From contig JAEWYT010000182.1 in the NCBI GenBank assembly GCA_023458595.1, positions 1 through 7,499 on the forward strand: DNA of 7,499 nt, in the 5' to 3' direction. Shown here in pieces: positions 1 through 5,326 of this stretch (its first letter is position 1; each line of letters starts with the position of its first letter). The notes under the pieces were generated by a model. That model was not told the DNA's origin. It saw only the letters and a list, made by a program, of their open reading frames with translations, and searched no databases. This DNA is from Pseudomonadota bacterium. Lineage in GTDB: Bacteria; Pseudomonadota; Alphaproteobacteria; Rhizobiales; Tepidamorphaceae. A program made the position numbers and the translations under genes.

Positions 1-112
1 GCGCTCCGGCGGGACGACATGATTCGCCTGCTGCCGCGATTGGGGCGGGAAACGGTGATTTCGATCGGCTGACGGCGCCGTCCGCACCCGCCTTGCCGCA
101 CCGCGCGGCTCC

Positions 113-210
113 ATGGGCCCTGGATCAGGTCCGGGGCACCAGGCTGTTTTATTTGGCGAGGCGGCGGCTAAACAACGGAACGCGTGCCCTGGACGTGATC
201 CAGGGCCCAT
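113..210. repeat. 98-bp palindromic REP-like element, copy 1
   Basis: Two 27-bp inverted arms (113-139 and 184-210) differ at only two positions and enclose a 44-nt loop. Each arm contains its own smaller dyad around GGATCAGGTCC or its partner GGACGTGATCC. The loop shares a TTATTTGG-like stretch with the other copies and can pair partially with itself. Elements of this general look are common between genes in alphaproteobacterial genomes. It has no coding content and no T-tract that would make it a standard intrinsic terminator. Confidence 0.85.
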
Positions 211-263
211 GCGGCAGTCCGGCCTTCGGCAGAGGATGCGGCTGGAGGGTCTCTTGCAGCTTG

Positions 264-297
264 TCAGACCGCCTTCAGCCGCGTCCCGACGATCGCG
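264..297 (-). pseudogene. Duplicated fragment of the yggS 3' end
   Basis: On the minus strand this segment encodes a short tail ending in Gly-Thr-Arg-Leu-Lys-Ala-Val-stop, against Gly-Thr-Arg-Pro-Lys-Ala-Val-stop at the end of the intact yggS. It sits exactly 330 bp from the real yggS terminus and came with the tandem duplication. Only about 11 codons are recognisable. Upstream of it on its own strand (298-330) the reading frame stays open but the sequence no longer matches yggS, although a loose Ala-Thr...Val-Gly resemblance remains. It has no start codon of its own and is not expected to be functional. Confidence 0.6.
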
Positions 298-330
298 GGG
301 GACGGATTCGCGCCGACCGACGGTTGCGTG

Positions 331-627
331 GCGCTCCGGCGGGCCGACATGATTCGCCTGCTGCCGCGATTGGGGCGGGAAACGGTGATCTCGATCGGCT
401 GACGCCGCCGTCCGCACCCGCCTTGCCGCACCGCGCGGCTCCATGGGCCCTGGATCAAGTCCAGGGCACCAGGCGGGCTTATTTGGCGAGGCAGCGGCCA
501 GACAACGGAACGCGTGCCCTGGACGTGATCCAGGGCCCATGCGGCAGTCCGGCCCCCGGCAGAGGATGCGGCTGGAGGGTCTCTTGCAGCTTGTCAGACC
601 GCCTTCGGCCGCGTCCCGAAGATCGCG
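331..627. repeat. Proximal copy of the 330-bp tandem repeat unit, overlapping the yggS 3' end
   Basis: This is the second copy of the unit at 1-297. Its right-hand 34 bp (594-627) are the genuine 3' end of yggS on the minus strand, so this is probably the parental arrangement and the distal copy the duplicate. The differences between copies are substitutions only, clustered in the loop of the palindromic element (around 475-500) and at 554-555, while the palindrome arms and flanking segments are nearly unchanged. The part between the palindrome and 331 holds no gene that I can recognise. Confidence 0.93.
443..540. repeat. 98-bp palindromic REP-like element, copy 2
   Basis: Arms at 443-469 and 514-540 are inverted repeats of 27 bp with one mismatch, again around a 44-nt loop. 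The element starts 53 bp past the yggS stop codon in the direction of yggS transcription, so the transcript would fold into a very strong hairpin there. This could protect the 3' end of the message or slow the polymerase. There is no run of T residues after it, so a classical intrinsic terminator is not shown. Confidence 0.87.
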
Positions 628-1265
628 CTCCCCACCCGCACGTGTGTCGCCCCGTGCGCCACCGCGATCTCGTAGTCGGCGCTCATCCCCATCGAGATCA
701 TCTTCAGGCCCAGCTCCCTTGCGAGCTTGGCGAGCAGCGCGAAATGCGGCGCCGGCGGCTCGTCGAAGGGCGGGATGCACATCAGCCCCTCGATCGTGAG
801 CCCGTGCTCCTCGCCGCAGCGCCGGACGAAATCCGCCGTCTCCTCCGGCAGGACGCCCGCCTTCTGCGGCTCCGCGCCCGTGTTCACCTGGACGAAGAGC
901 CGCAGGCTCTTGCCCTGCTCGGCCATTTCCTTGGCGAGCGCCCGGGCGAGCTTGTCGCGGTCGACGGTCTCGATCACATCGAACAGCGCCACCGCCTCCC
1001 TGACCTTGTTGGTCTGCAGCGGCCCGATCAGGTGCAGCTCGAGATCGGGGTATTTCGCCTTCAGGCCGGGCCATTTGCCCTGGCTTTCCTGCACGCGGTT
1101 CTCGCCGAAGGTGCGCTGCCCGGCCTGGATAACGGGCTCGATGTCCTCGGCGCCGAAGGTCTTCGAGACTGCGACAAGCGTCACCGAGCCGGGCCGCCTG
1201 CCGGCTTCCTTCTCGGCGGCGCGGATATGGCTGAGGACTTCGGCGAGGTGGTGGGCGGCTGTCAT
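594..1265 (-). CDS. yggS: YggS/PROSC-family pyridoxal phosphate homeostasis protein
   Basis: A 223-residue cytosolic protein of the YggS (PipY, human PLPBP) family. These single-domain TIM-barrel proteins bind PLP without known catalytic activity and buffer the PLP pool, affecting vitamin B6 and amino-acid metabolism. Family signatures are all present. VAVSKTF at about 31-37 has the PLP-binding lysine at about 35. FGENRVQE is at 53-60, HLIGPLQTNK at 78-87, SMGMSADYEIA at 191-201, and the phosphate-binding VRVGSAIFGTR at 209-219. The ATG at 1265 gives the normal family length and start. The frame stays open upstream to 1493, but that would run through the palindromic promoter region and add non-family sequence. 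The Shine-Dalgarno sequence is weak. The gene diverges from higB across a 151-bp gap. Its 3' end is duplicated at 264-297, and a palindromic element follows it. Identification is firm; cellular role is by family. Confidence 0.96.
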   Translation of the reverse strand: MTAAHHLAEVLSHIRAAEKEAGRRPGSVTLVAVSKTFGAEDIEPVIQAGQRTFGENRVQESQGKWPGLKAKYPDLELHLIGPLQTNKVREAVALFDVIETVDRDKLARALAKEMAEQGKSLRLFVQVNTGAEPQKAGVLPEETADFVRRCGEEHGLTIEGLMCIPPFDEPPAPHFALLAKLARELGLKMISMGMSADYEIAVAHGATHVRVGSAIFGTRPKAV

Positions 1266-1371
1266 ATCTTGACCGTCGGTTCGCTTCGGATGGAGCCGGG
1301 GCACGATGCGTTCGGGACAATGCCGGTTGCAAGCCCCCCGGGACAATTGCGGCGCGGAGGAGTGGCGGGGA

Positions 1372-1408
1372 TATATAACGTCTTGCGTTATATAACGCAG
1401 CGCGTTAT
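1372..1408. promoter_or_regulatory. Tandem palindromic operator upstream of higBA
   Basis: Two overlapping palindromes lie just before higB. The first has perfect 9-bp arms TATATAACG (1372-1380) and CGTTATATA (1386-1394) around a 5-bp spacer. The second has 6-bp arms ATAACG (1392-1397) and CGTTAT (1403-1408), also around a 5-bp spacer. The centres are 17 bp apart, so four alternating copies of the ATAACG half-site appear. Antitoxins of the HigA type normally repress their own operon by binding palindromes in this position, so these are the best candidates for HigA operators. The site could also affect the divergent yggS, whose start codon is about 107 bp away. Assignment to HigA is inference from position and symmetry. 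Confidence 0.75.
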
Positions 1409-1411
1409 GCT
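1384..1411 (+). promoter_or_regulatory. Possible higBA promoter inside the operators
   Basis: TTGCGT (1384-1389) and TATGCT (1406-1411), 16 bp apart, resemble -35 and -10 boxes. If used, transcription would begin near 1417-1418, essentially at the higB start codon, giving a leaderless or nearly leaderless message. That would fit the absence of a Shine-Dalgarno sequence before higB. The -35 lies in the first palindrome and the -10 overlaps the second, so bound antitoxin would block RNA polymerase. TATATA or TATAAC within 1372-1379 are alternative -10 elements with poorer -35 spacing. Confidence 0.35.
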
Positions 1412-1416
1412 TCGTC

Positions 1417-1701
1417 ATGATCCGCGGCTTCGCCGATCCTGAGACGGAAATTGTCTGGTCGGGGCGACGGAGCCGGAAGTTGCCGCCGGACATTCAGGCG
1501 GTCGCGCTGCGCAAGCTGAGGATGCTCAATCAGGCTCGCGTGCTGGAGGATCTGCGCGTGCCGCCCGGCAACCGGCTCGAGGCCCTCAAGGGCAGACGCG
1601 CGGGGCGGTACAGTATCCGGATCAATGATCAATGGCGCATCTGCTTCGAATGGGATGAGGGAGGACCGGACAATGTCGAGATCGTCGACTACCACCGCTG
1701 A
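1417..1701 (+). CDS. higB: HigB-type toxin, RelE-like mRNA interferase
   Basis: A 94-residue protein of the HigB branch of the RelE/ParE superfamily, the toxin of a type II toxin-antitoxin pair. Family members are ribosome-dependent endonucleases that cut translated mRNA and stop growth when free of antitoxin. Visible family features include a short N-terminal segment with paired basic residues and a helical region LRKLRMLNQA at about 32-41. They also include the core strands with Tyr-Ser-Ile-Arg-Ile-Asn-Asp-Gln-Trp-Arg-Ile at about 65-75, and the C-terminal VEIVDYHR that ends the fold. The length is normal and nothing is broken. The toxin comes before the antitoxin, as usual for HigBA and unlike most type II pairs. 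No Shine-Dalgarno precedes the ATG, so translation may be leaderless or weak, which would keep toxin below antitoxin. Activity is inferred from family. Confidence 0.92.
   Translation: MIRGFADPETEIVWSGRRSRKLPPDIQAVALRKLRMLNQARVLEDLRVPPGNRLEALKGRRAGRYSIRINDQWRICFEWDEGGPDNVEIVDYHR
1658..1665 (+). promoter_or_regulatory. Strong ribosome binding site that sets the higA start
   Basis: AGGGAGGA lies inside the 3' part of higB, 7 bp before the ATG at 1673. It is the best Shine-Dalgarno match seen in the window and chooses 1673 over in-frame ATGs at 1625 and 1655. The contrast with higB, which has none, suggests that antitoxin is made in excess of toxin from the same message. Confidence 0.8.
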
Positions 1702-1987
1702 CCTTTTGCCGAACCCGCATCCCGGCGAAATCCTCCTGGAGGAGTTCCTGAAGCCCATGGGCCTCAGCCAGAATACGCTCGCGCGCGCCGTGCATGTGCC
1801 GCCGCGCCGGATCAACGAGATCGTGCTCGGAAAACGCGCGGTAACGGCCGACACGGATTTGCGGCTGGCCCGCTACTTCGGCGTGTCCGAAGGGTTCTTC
1901 CTCGGCCTGCAGGCGGACCACGACCTGATGGAACACCGCCGTCGCATCGGCGGGGAACTGGCGGAGATCGAACCGAGGGCCGCCTGA
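1673..1987 (+). CDS. higA: HigA-type antitoxin, XRE-family DNA-binding protein
   Basis: A 104-residue antitoxin that neutralises HigB by binding it and represses the operon through a helix-turn-helix domain. The N-terminal NPHPGEILLEEFLKPMG (about 14-30) is the hallmark of the HigA/VapI family. The XRE helix-turn-helix covers roughly 31-56 (LSQNTLA... INEIVLGKR), followed by the TADTDLRLARYFG helix and a FFLGLQADHDL segment typical of the family. The start at 1673 is preferred because of the strong AGGGAGGA 7 bp upstream; starting at 1625 would add 16 residues that are out-of-frame higB sequence. It overlaps higB by 29 bp, so the two are co-transcribed. The likely targets are the palindromes at 1372-1408. 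A 98-bp gap separates it from leuS, so it need not be part of the leuS operon. Confidence 0.93.
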   Translation: MSRSSTTTADLLPNPHPGEILLEEFLKPMGLSQNTLARAVHVPPRRINEIVLGKRAVTADTDLRLARYFGVSEGFFLGLQADHDLMEHRRRIGGELAEIEPRAA

Positions 1988-2024
1988 CGCGCTGACAGTC
2001 CGCCGCGTTCCTGCCCCTCGGCCA

Positions 2025-2054
2025 TTGACCGCACTAGGGGATTCGGGCCATCTA
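2025..2054 (+). promoter_or_regulatory. Possible promoter for leuS-lptE-holA
   Basis: TTGACC (2025-2030) is a good -35 match in the gap between higA and leuS. The best -10 candidate is CATCTA (2049-2054) with an 18-bp spacer, which is weak. Transcription would start about 25 bp before the leuS start. Read-through from higBA is the alternative, since no terminator is visible after higA. Confidence 0.3.
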
Positions 2055-2085
2055 CGCCATATCTCAGGCGACCGACTATCACGTG

Positions 2086-4701
2086 ATGGCGAGCGAACGC
2101 TACAATCCCCGCGAATCCGAGGCGCATTGGCAGAAGGTGTGGAGCGAGAAGCGCGTCTTCGAGACGGCGAACGACGATCCGCGCCCGAAATACTACGTGC
2201 TCGAGATGTTCCCCTATCCCTCGGGCAAGATCCATATCGGCCACGGCCGCAACTACGTGATGGGCGACGTGGTGGCGCGCTACAAGCGGGGGAAGGGCTT
2301 CAACGTCCTCCATCCGATGGGCTGGGACGCCTTCGGCCTGCCCGCCGAGAACGCCGCGATCGAGAAGAAGGTTCACCCCAAGGCGTGGACCTATGAGAAC
2401 ATCGCCACGATGAAGGCGCAGCTGAAGCTGCTCGGCCTGTCGATCGACTGGAACCGGGAGCTCGCCACCTGCGACCCCGAATACTACTCGAAGCAGCAGA
2501 AGCTGTTCCTCGATTTCCTGGCCGCGGACCTGGTCGAGCGGCGCACCTCGCTGGTCAACTGGGATCCGGTCGACCACACCGTGCTCGCCAACGAGCAGGT
2601 CATCGACGGCCGCGGCTGGCGCTCCGGCGCCCCTGTCGAGAAGCGCGAGCTGGCGCAGTGGTTCTTCAGGATCACGGCCTACGCCCAGGACCTGCTCGAC
2701 GCGATCGACACCCTCGACGACTGGCCGGACAAGGTCCGGCTGATGCAGAGGAACTGGATCGGCCGCTCCGAGGGCCTGCGCTTCTCCTTCGACATGGTCG
2801 ATTCCGACGGATCGCCCTGTGACGAGCCGCTCGTCGTCTACACGACGCGCCACGACACGATCTTCGGCGCGAGCTTCTGCGCGATCTCGCCCGACCATCC
2901 GCTGGCGAAGGCGCTCAGCGAGGAGGACGACGGTCTTTCCGCCTTCCGCCGCGAATGCGCGGCGCTCGGCACCAGCGAGGAAGCGATCGAGCGGGCCGAG
3001 AAGAAGGGCTATGCGACGGGTCTCTACGCGGTCCATCCGTTCCGGCCCGACGTGAGGCTGCCGGTCTATGTCGCGAACTTCGTGCTGATGGGCTACGGCG
3101 AGGGCGCGATCTTCGGCTGCCCGGCGCACGACCAGCGCGACCTCGACTTCGCCCGCAAGTACGGCCTTCCGGTGATCCCCGTCGTCGCGCCCGTCGGCGC
3201 CGATCCGGCGACCTTCGAGGTCGGCGACGAGGCCTTCGTCGAGAAGGACGGCGAGGCGGTGGTAATGATCAACTCCGCGTTCCTCGACGGCATGAGCGTG
3301 CCGGAGGCGAAGGCGGATATCGCGGCGCGCATGGAGGCCGCCGGCATCGGCGCGCGGAAAGTGAATTTCCGCCTGCGCGACTGGGGCATCTCGCGGCAGC
3401 GCTACTGGGGCTGCCCGATTCCCGTAATCCATTGCGATACTTGTGGAATTGTCCCGGTGCCGGAAGCCCAGCTCCCCGTTCTGCTGCCCGACGACGCGAC
3501 CTTCGACAAGCCGGGCAACCCGCTCGACCACCATCCGACATGGAAGCACGTCGCCTGCCCGTCCTGCGGCAGGCCGGCGCGGCGCGAGACGGACACGATG
3601 GACACCTTCGTCGATTCGTCCTGGTACTTCGCCCGCTTCTGCTCGCCGCGCGACGAAGCGGTCGTCGACCGCAAGGCCGTCGACGACTGGCTGCCGGTCG
3701 ACCAGTATATCGGCGGCATCGAGCACGCCGTCCTGCACCTGCTCTATTCGCGTTTCTTCCTGCGCGCGATGAAGAAAACCGGTTATACGGATCTGGAAGA
3801 ACCGTTCCGGGGCCTGTTCACGCAGGGCATGATCACCCACGAGACCTATCGCGGCGCGTCCGGCCAGTGGCTGTTCCCCGAGGAGGTGGAGCGCCGCGAG
3901 GACGGCTCCGTCGTCGCCCGTGCCGACGGCTCGCCCGTCACCGTCGGCCCGCCGGAGAAGATGTCGAAGTCGAGGAAGAACGTCGTCTCGCCGGAGGCGA
4001 TCGTGGAGACCTACGGCGTCGACGCGGCGCGCTGGTTCATGCTCTCCGATACCCCGCCCGAGCGCGACAGCGAATGGACGGAATCCGGCGTCGAGGGCGC
4101 CTGGCGCTTCGTCCAGCGGCTGTGGCGTCTGGTCGGTCAGGTCGCCGCGCTCGCCCCGGCCGGCGGAACGCCCGTGCCCGCGGCGTTCGGGCCCGAGGCG
4201 GAGGCGCTGCGGCGCACGACCCACAAGGCGCTCGCCGCCGTCTCCAAAGACATCGAGCAGCTCCGGTTCAACCGCGCCATCGCCCACGTCTACGAGGTGG
4301 TGAACGCCGTGACCGCGGTTCTTGGCGGACTGCCGAACGGTTCCGCGCCGGCCGATCTCGGCTGGGCCCTGCGCGAGGCGGCCGAGACGATCGTCCGCAT
4401 TTCCGCCCCGATGGTGCCCCACCTTGCCGAGGAAAGCTGGCGCGCGCTCGGGCACGAGACCCTGCTCGCCGAGGCGCGCTGGCCCGAGGCCGATCCCGCG
4501 CTCCTCGTCGACGACACCATCACCCTGCCGGTCCAGGTCAACGGCAAGCGGCGCGACGAGCTCGTCATCGCCCGCGACGCCGACCAGTCGGCGATCGAGG
4601 CTGCGGCGCTCAGGCTCGACGGCGTCCAGCGCGCGCTCGGCGACAAGCCGGTGCGCAAGATCATCGTGGTGCCGCAGAGGATCGTGAATGTCGTCATCTG
4701 A
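2086..4701 (+). CDS. leuS: Leucyl-tRNA synthetase, class I
   Basis: An 871-residue cytosolic enzyme that charges tRNA-Leu with leucine using ATP and edits mischarged tRNA. The class I catalytic motifs are HIGH (about 50-53, in YPSGKIHIGHG) and KMSKS (625-629). The editing domain CP1 contains the threonine-rich motif TTRHDT (253-258) and PAHDQRD (346-352) with the editing aspartate. In E. coli the first motif is TTRPDT, so a His replaces Pro here. Paired cysteines C450/C453 and C491/C494 form a zinc-ribbon insertion, which some LeuRS (E. coli) lack. DTMDTFVDSSWYFAR and the anticodon-binding and C-terminal domains follow, and the length is normal. An in-frame GTG at 2083 directly precedes the ATG at 2086; neither has a strong Shine-Dalgarno sequence, so the start could be either. 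It is the first gene of a block overlapping lptE by 14 bp. Confidence 0.98.
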   Translation: MASERYNPRESEAHWQKVWSEKRVFETANDDPRPKYYVLEMFPYPSGKIHIGHGRNYVMGDVVARYKRGKGFNVLHPMGWDAFGLPAENAAIEKKVHPKAWTYENIATMKAQLKLLGLSIDWNRELATCDPEYYSKQQKLFLDFLAADLVERRTSLVNWDPVDHTVLANEQVIDGRGWRSGAPVEKRELAQWFFRITAYAQDLLDAIDTLDDWPDKVRLMQRNWIGRSEGLRFSFDMVDSDGSPCDEPLVVYTTRHDTIFGASFCAISPDHPLAKALSEEDDGLSAFRRECAALGTSEEAIERAEKKGYATGLYAVHPFRPDVRLPVYVANFVLMGYGEGAIFGCPAHDQRDLDFARKYGLPVIPVVAPVGADPATFEVGDEAFVEKDGEAVVMINSAFLDGMSVPEAKADIAARMEAAGIGARKVNFRLRDWGISRQRYWGCPIPVIHCDTCGIVPVPEAQLPVLLPDDATFDKPGNPLDHHPTWKHVACPSCGRPARRETDTMDTFVDSSWYFARFCSPRDEAVVDRKAVDDWLPVDQYIGGIEHAVLHLLYSRFFLRAMKKTGYTDLEEPFRGLFTQGMITHETYRGASGQWLFPEEVERREDGSVVARADGSPVTVGPPEKMSKSRKNVVSPEAIVETYGVDAARWFMLSDTPPERDSEWTESGVEGAWRFVQRLWRLVGQVAALAPAGGTPVPAAFGPEAEALRRTTHKALAAVSKDIEQLRFNRAIAHVYEVVNAVTAVLGGLPNGSAPADLGWALREAAETIVRISAPMVPHLAEESWRALGHETLLAEARWPEADPALLVDDTITLPVQVNGKRRDELVIARDADQSAIEAAALRLDGVQRALGDKPVRKIIVVPQRIVNVVI
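4676..4681 (+). promoter_or_regulatory. Ribosome binding site of lptE inside leuS
   Basis: AGAGGA within the last codons of leuS, 6 bp before the ATG at 4688. It supports that start and points to coupled translation of leuS and lptE. Confidence 0.65.
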
Positions 4702-5326
4702 GCGGATATCCGGGCGAAGGCTCCTCGTGCTGCTCGGCCTGTCGGCGGCGCTGCTCGCCGGTGGCTGCAACGTCCAGCCGCTCTACGGCACCGCGGCGGT
4801 CGGCACCGGCGGCACGACTGCGACCGCGCTCGCCGACGTCGACGTCGCCCCGATCGAGGGCCGCGTCGGCCAGAAGATCCGCAACGACCTCCTGTTCGAC
4901 ATGAACGGCGGCAACGACAACGGCGGCGGCTATGTCGTCGACCTGCGGGTCCGCGAGCAGTACACCAACGTCGTCACCCGGGCGATCACCGGTCTGCCGG
5001 GCGGGCGCAACATCCGCCTCGTCGTCTCCTATTCCCTGAAGAAGGCCGGGAGCGACGAGATCCTGACGTCCGGAACGGTGACGCGCATCTCGTCGATCGA
5101 CTACTTCAACCAGCGCTTCGCCAACGACCGCGCCACGATCAACGCCGAGGACCGCGCGGCCGAGGAGGTCGCGGCCGACATTCACCTGCGCCTCGCCGCC
5201 TATTTCGCGACGGGCAAGAACTTCGTGCCGGTGGAGACCACCGAGCCGACGCCGCAGGATCTGCCGACCTTCAACGACACGATCTTCGACGACGAGGAAA
5301 ACAACTACGGCGCGCCGGAGCCATGA
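4688..5326 (+). CDS. lptE: LPS-assembly lipoprotein LptE
   Basis: A 212-residue outer-membrane lipoprotein that plugs and helps fold the LptD barrel, which inserts lipopolysaccharide into the outer leaflet. The N terminus is a lipoprotein signal: RR at about 10-11, a hydrophobic core at 12-23, and the sequence Leu-Ala-Gly-Gly-Cys with the lipidated cysteine at about 27. The lipobox is slightly atypical (Ala at -3). The mature protein opens with CNVQPLYG, the recognisable start of alphaproteobacterial LptE. The body alternates short strands (YVVDLRVREQY, NIRLVVSYSL) as expected for the fold, and the acidic C-terminal tail (DDEENNYGAPEP) is poorly conserved in this family. It carries an unusual Asn/Gly-rich patch NGGNDNGGG near residues 75-83. 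It sits between leuS and holA, the standard position in Rhizobiales-like genomes. The sequence is divergent, so the call rests on signal, motif and gene order. Confidence 0.88.
   Translation: MSSSERISGRRLLVLLGLSAALLAGGCNVQPLYGTAAVGTGGTTATALADVDVAPIEGRVGQKIRNDLLFDMNGGNDNGGGYVVDLRVREQYTNVVTRAITGLPGGRNIRLVVSYSLKKAGSDEILTSGTVTRISSIDYFNQRFANDRATINAEDRAAEEVAADIHLRLAAYFATGKNFVPVETTEPTPQDLPTFNDTIFDDEENNYGAPEP

Larger units (their letters stand above)
1..297. repeat. Distal copy of a 330-bp tandem repeat unit
   Basis: This stretch aligns without gaps to 331-627 at a constant offset of 330 bp, with about 15 mismatches by hand count (about 95% identity). It begins at the window edge, so the true left boundary and any further units lie outside view. 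In order it contains roughly 110 bp of unassigned sequence, a 98-bp palindromic element (113-210), about 50 bp of linker, and at its right end a copy of the last codons of yggS (264-297). Homology stops abruptly after 297, and the 33 bp from 298 to 330 has no clear counterpart in the second copy. No convincing gene lies here. The frames that stay open read through the palindromes and look like spurious ORFs. Confidence 0.93.

Noticed and set aside
113..352. Small ORFs starting in the palindromes, with peptides like GPGSGPGH and CPGRDPGP (also at 443 and 6397)
   Set aside because: The peptide similarity simply reflects translation of the shared GGATCAAGTCC palindrome arms. This is a familiar source of false hypothetical proteins, not a protein family.
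1..593. CRISPR array or insertion sequence in the repeat region
   Set aside because: There are only two long units at a 330-bp period, with no short regularly spaced direct repeats and unique spacers, no terminal inverted repeats bounding the unit, and no transposase or cas gene.
93..1442. Long plus-strand open frame of 449 codons across the repeats and yggS
   Set aside because: It reads antisense through all of yggS and both palindromic elements, starts in a repeat, and encodes Arg/Pro/His-rich sequence without family motifs. It is a by-product of high GC.
1265..1493. Extended N terminus for yggS (start at 1493, 299 residues)
   Set aside because: It would run through the higBA operators and into the higB coding region. 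The ATG at 1265 gives the normal family length and N terminus.
2078..2087. ATCACGTGAT palindrome at the leuS start as a possible parS site
   Set aside because: It contains the TCACGTGA core but only about 9 of 16 bases match the parS consensus TGTTTCACGTGAAACA, and the outer bases are wrong. A true site is expected near parB but is not seen in this window.
1873..4770. 965-codon minus-strand open frame opposite leuS
   Set aside because: Antisense to an unmistakable LeuRS with intact catalytic motifs. The translation is Arg/Asp/His/Leu-rich low-information sequence typical of the shadow frame of a GC-rich gene.
2955..4904. 649-codon plus-strand frame inside leuS and lptE
   Set aside because: Same strand as leuS but out of frame, arginine-dominated, no ribosome site or motif, and ends inside lptE.
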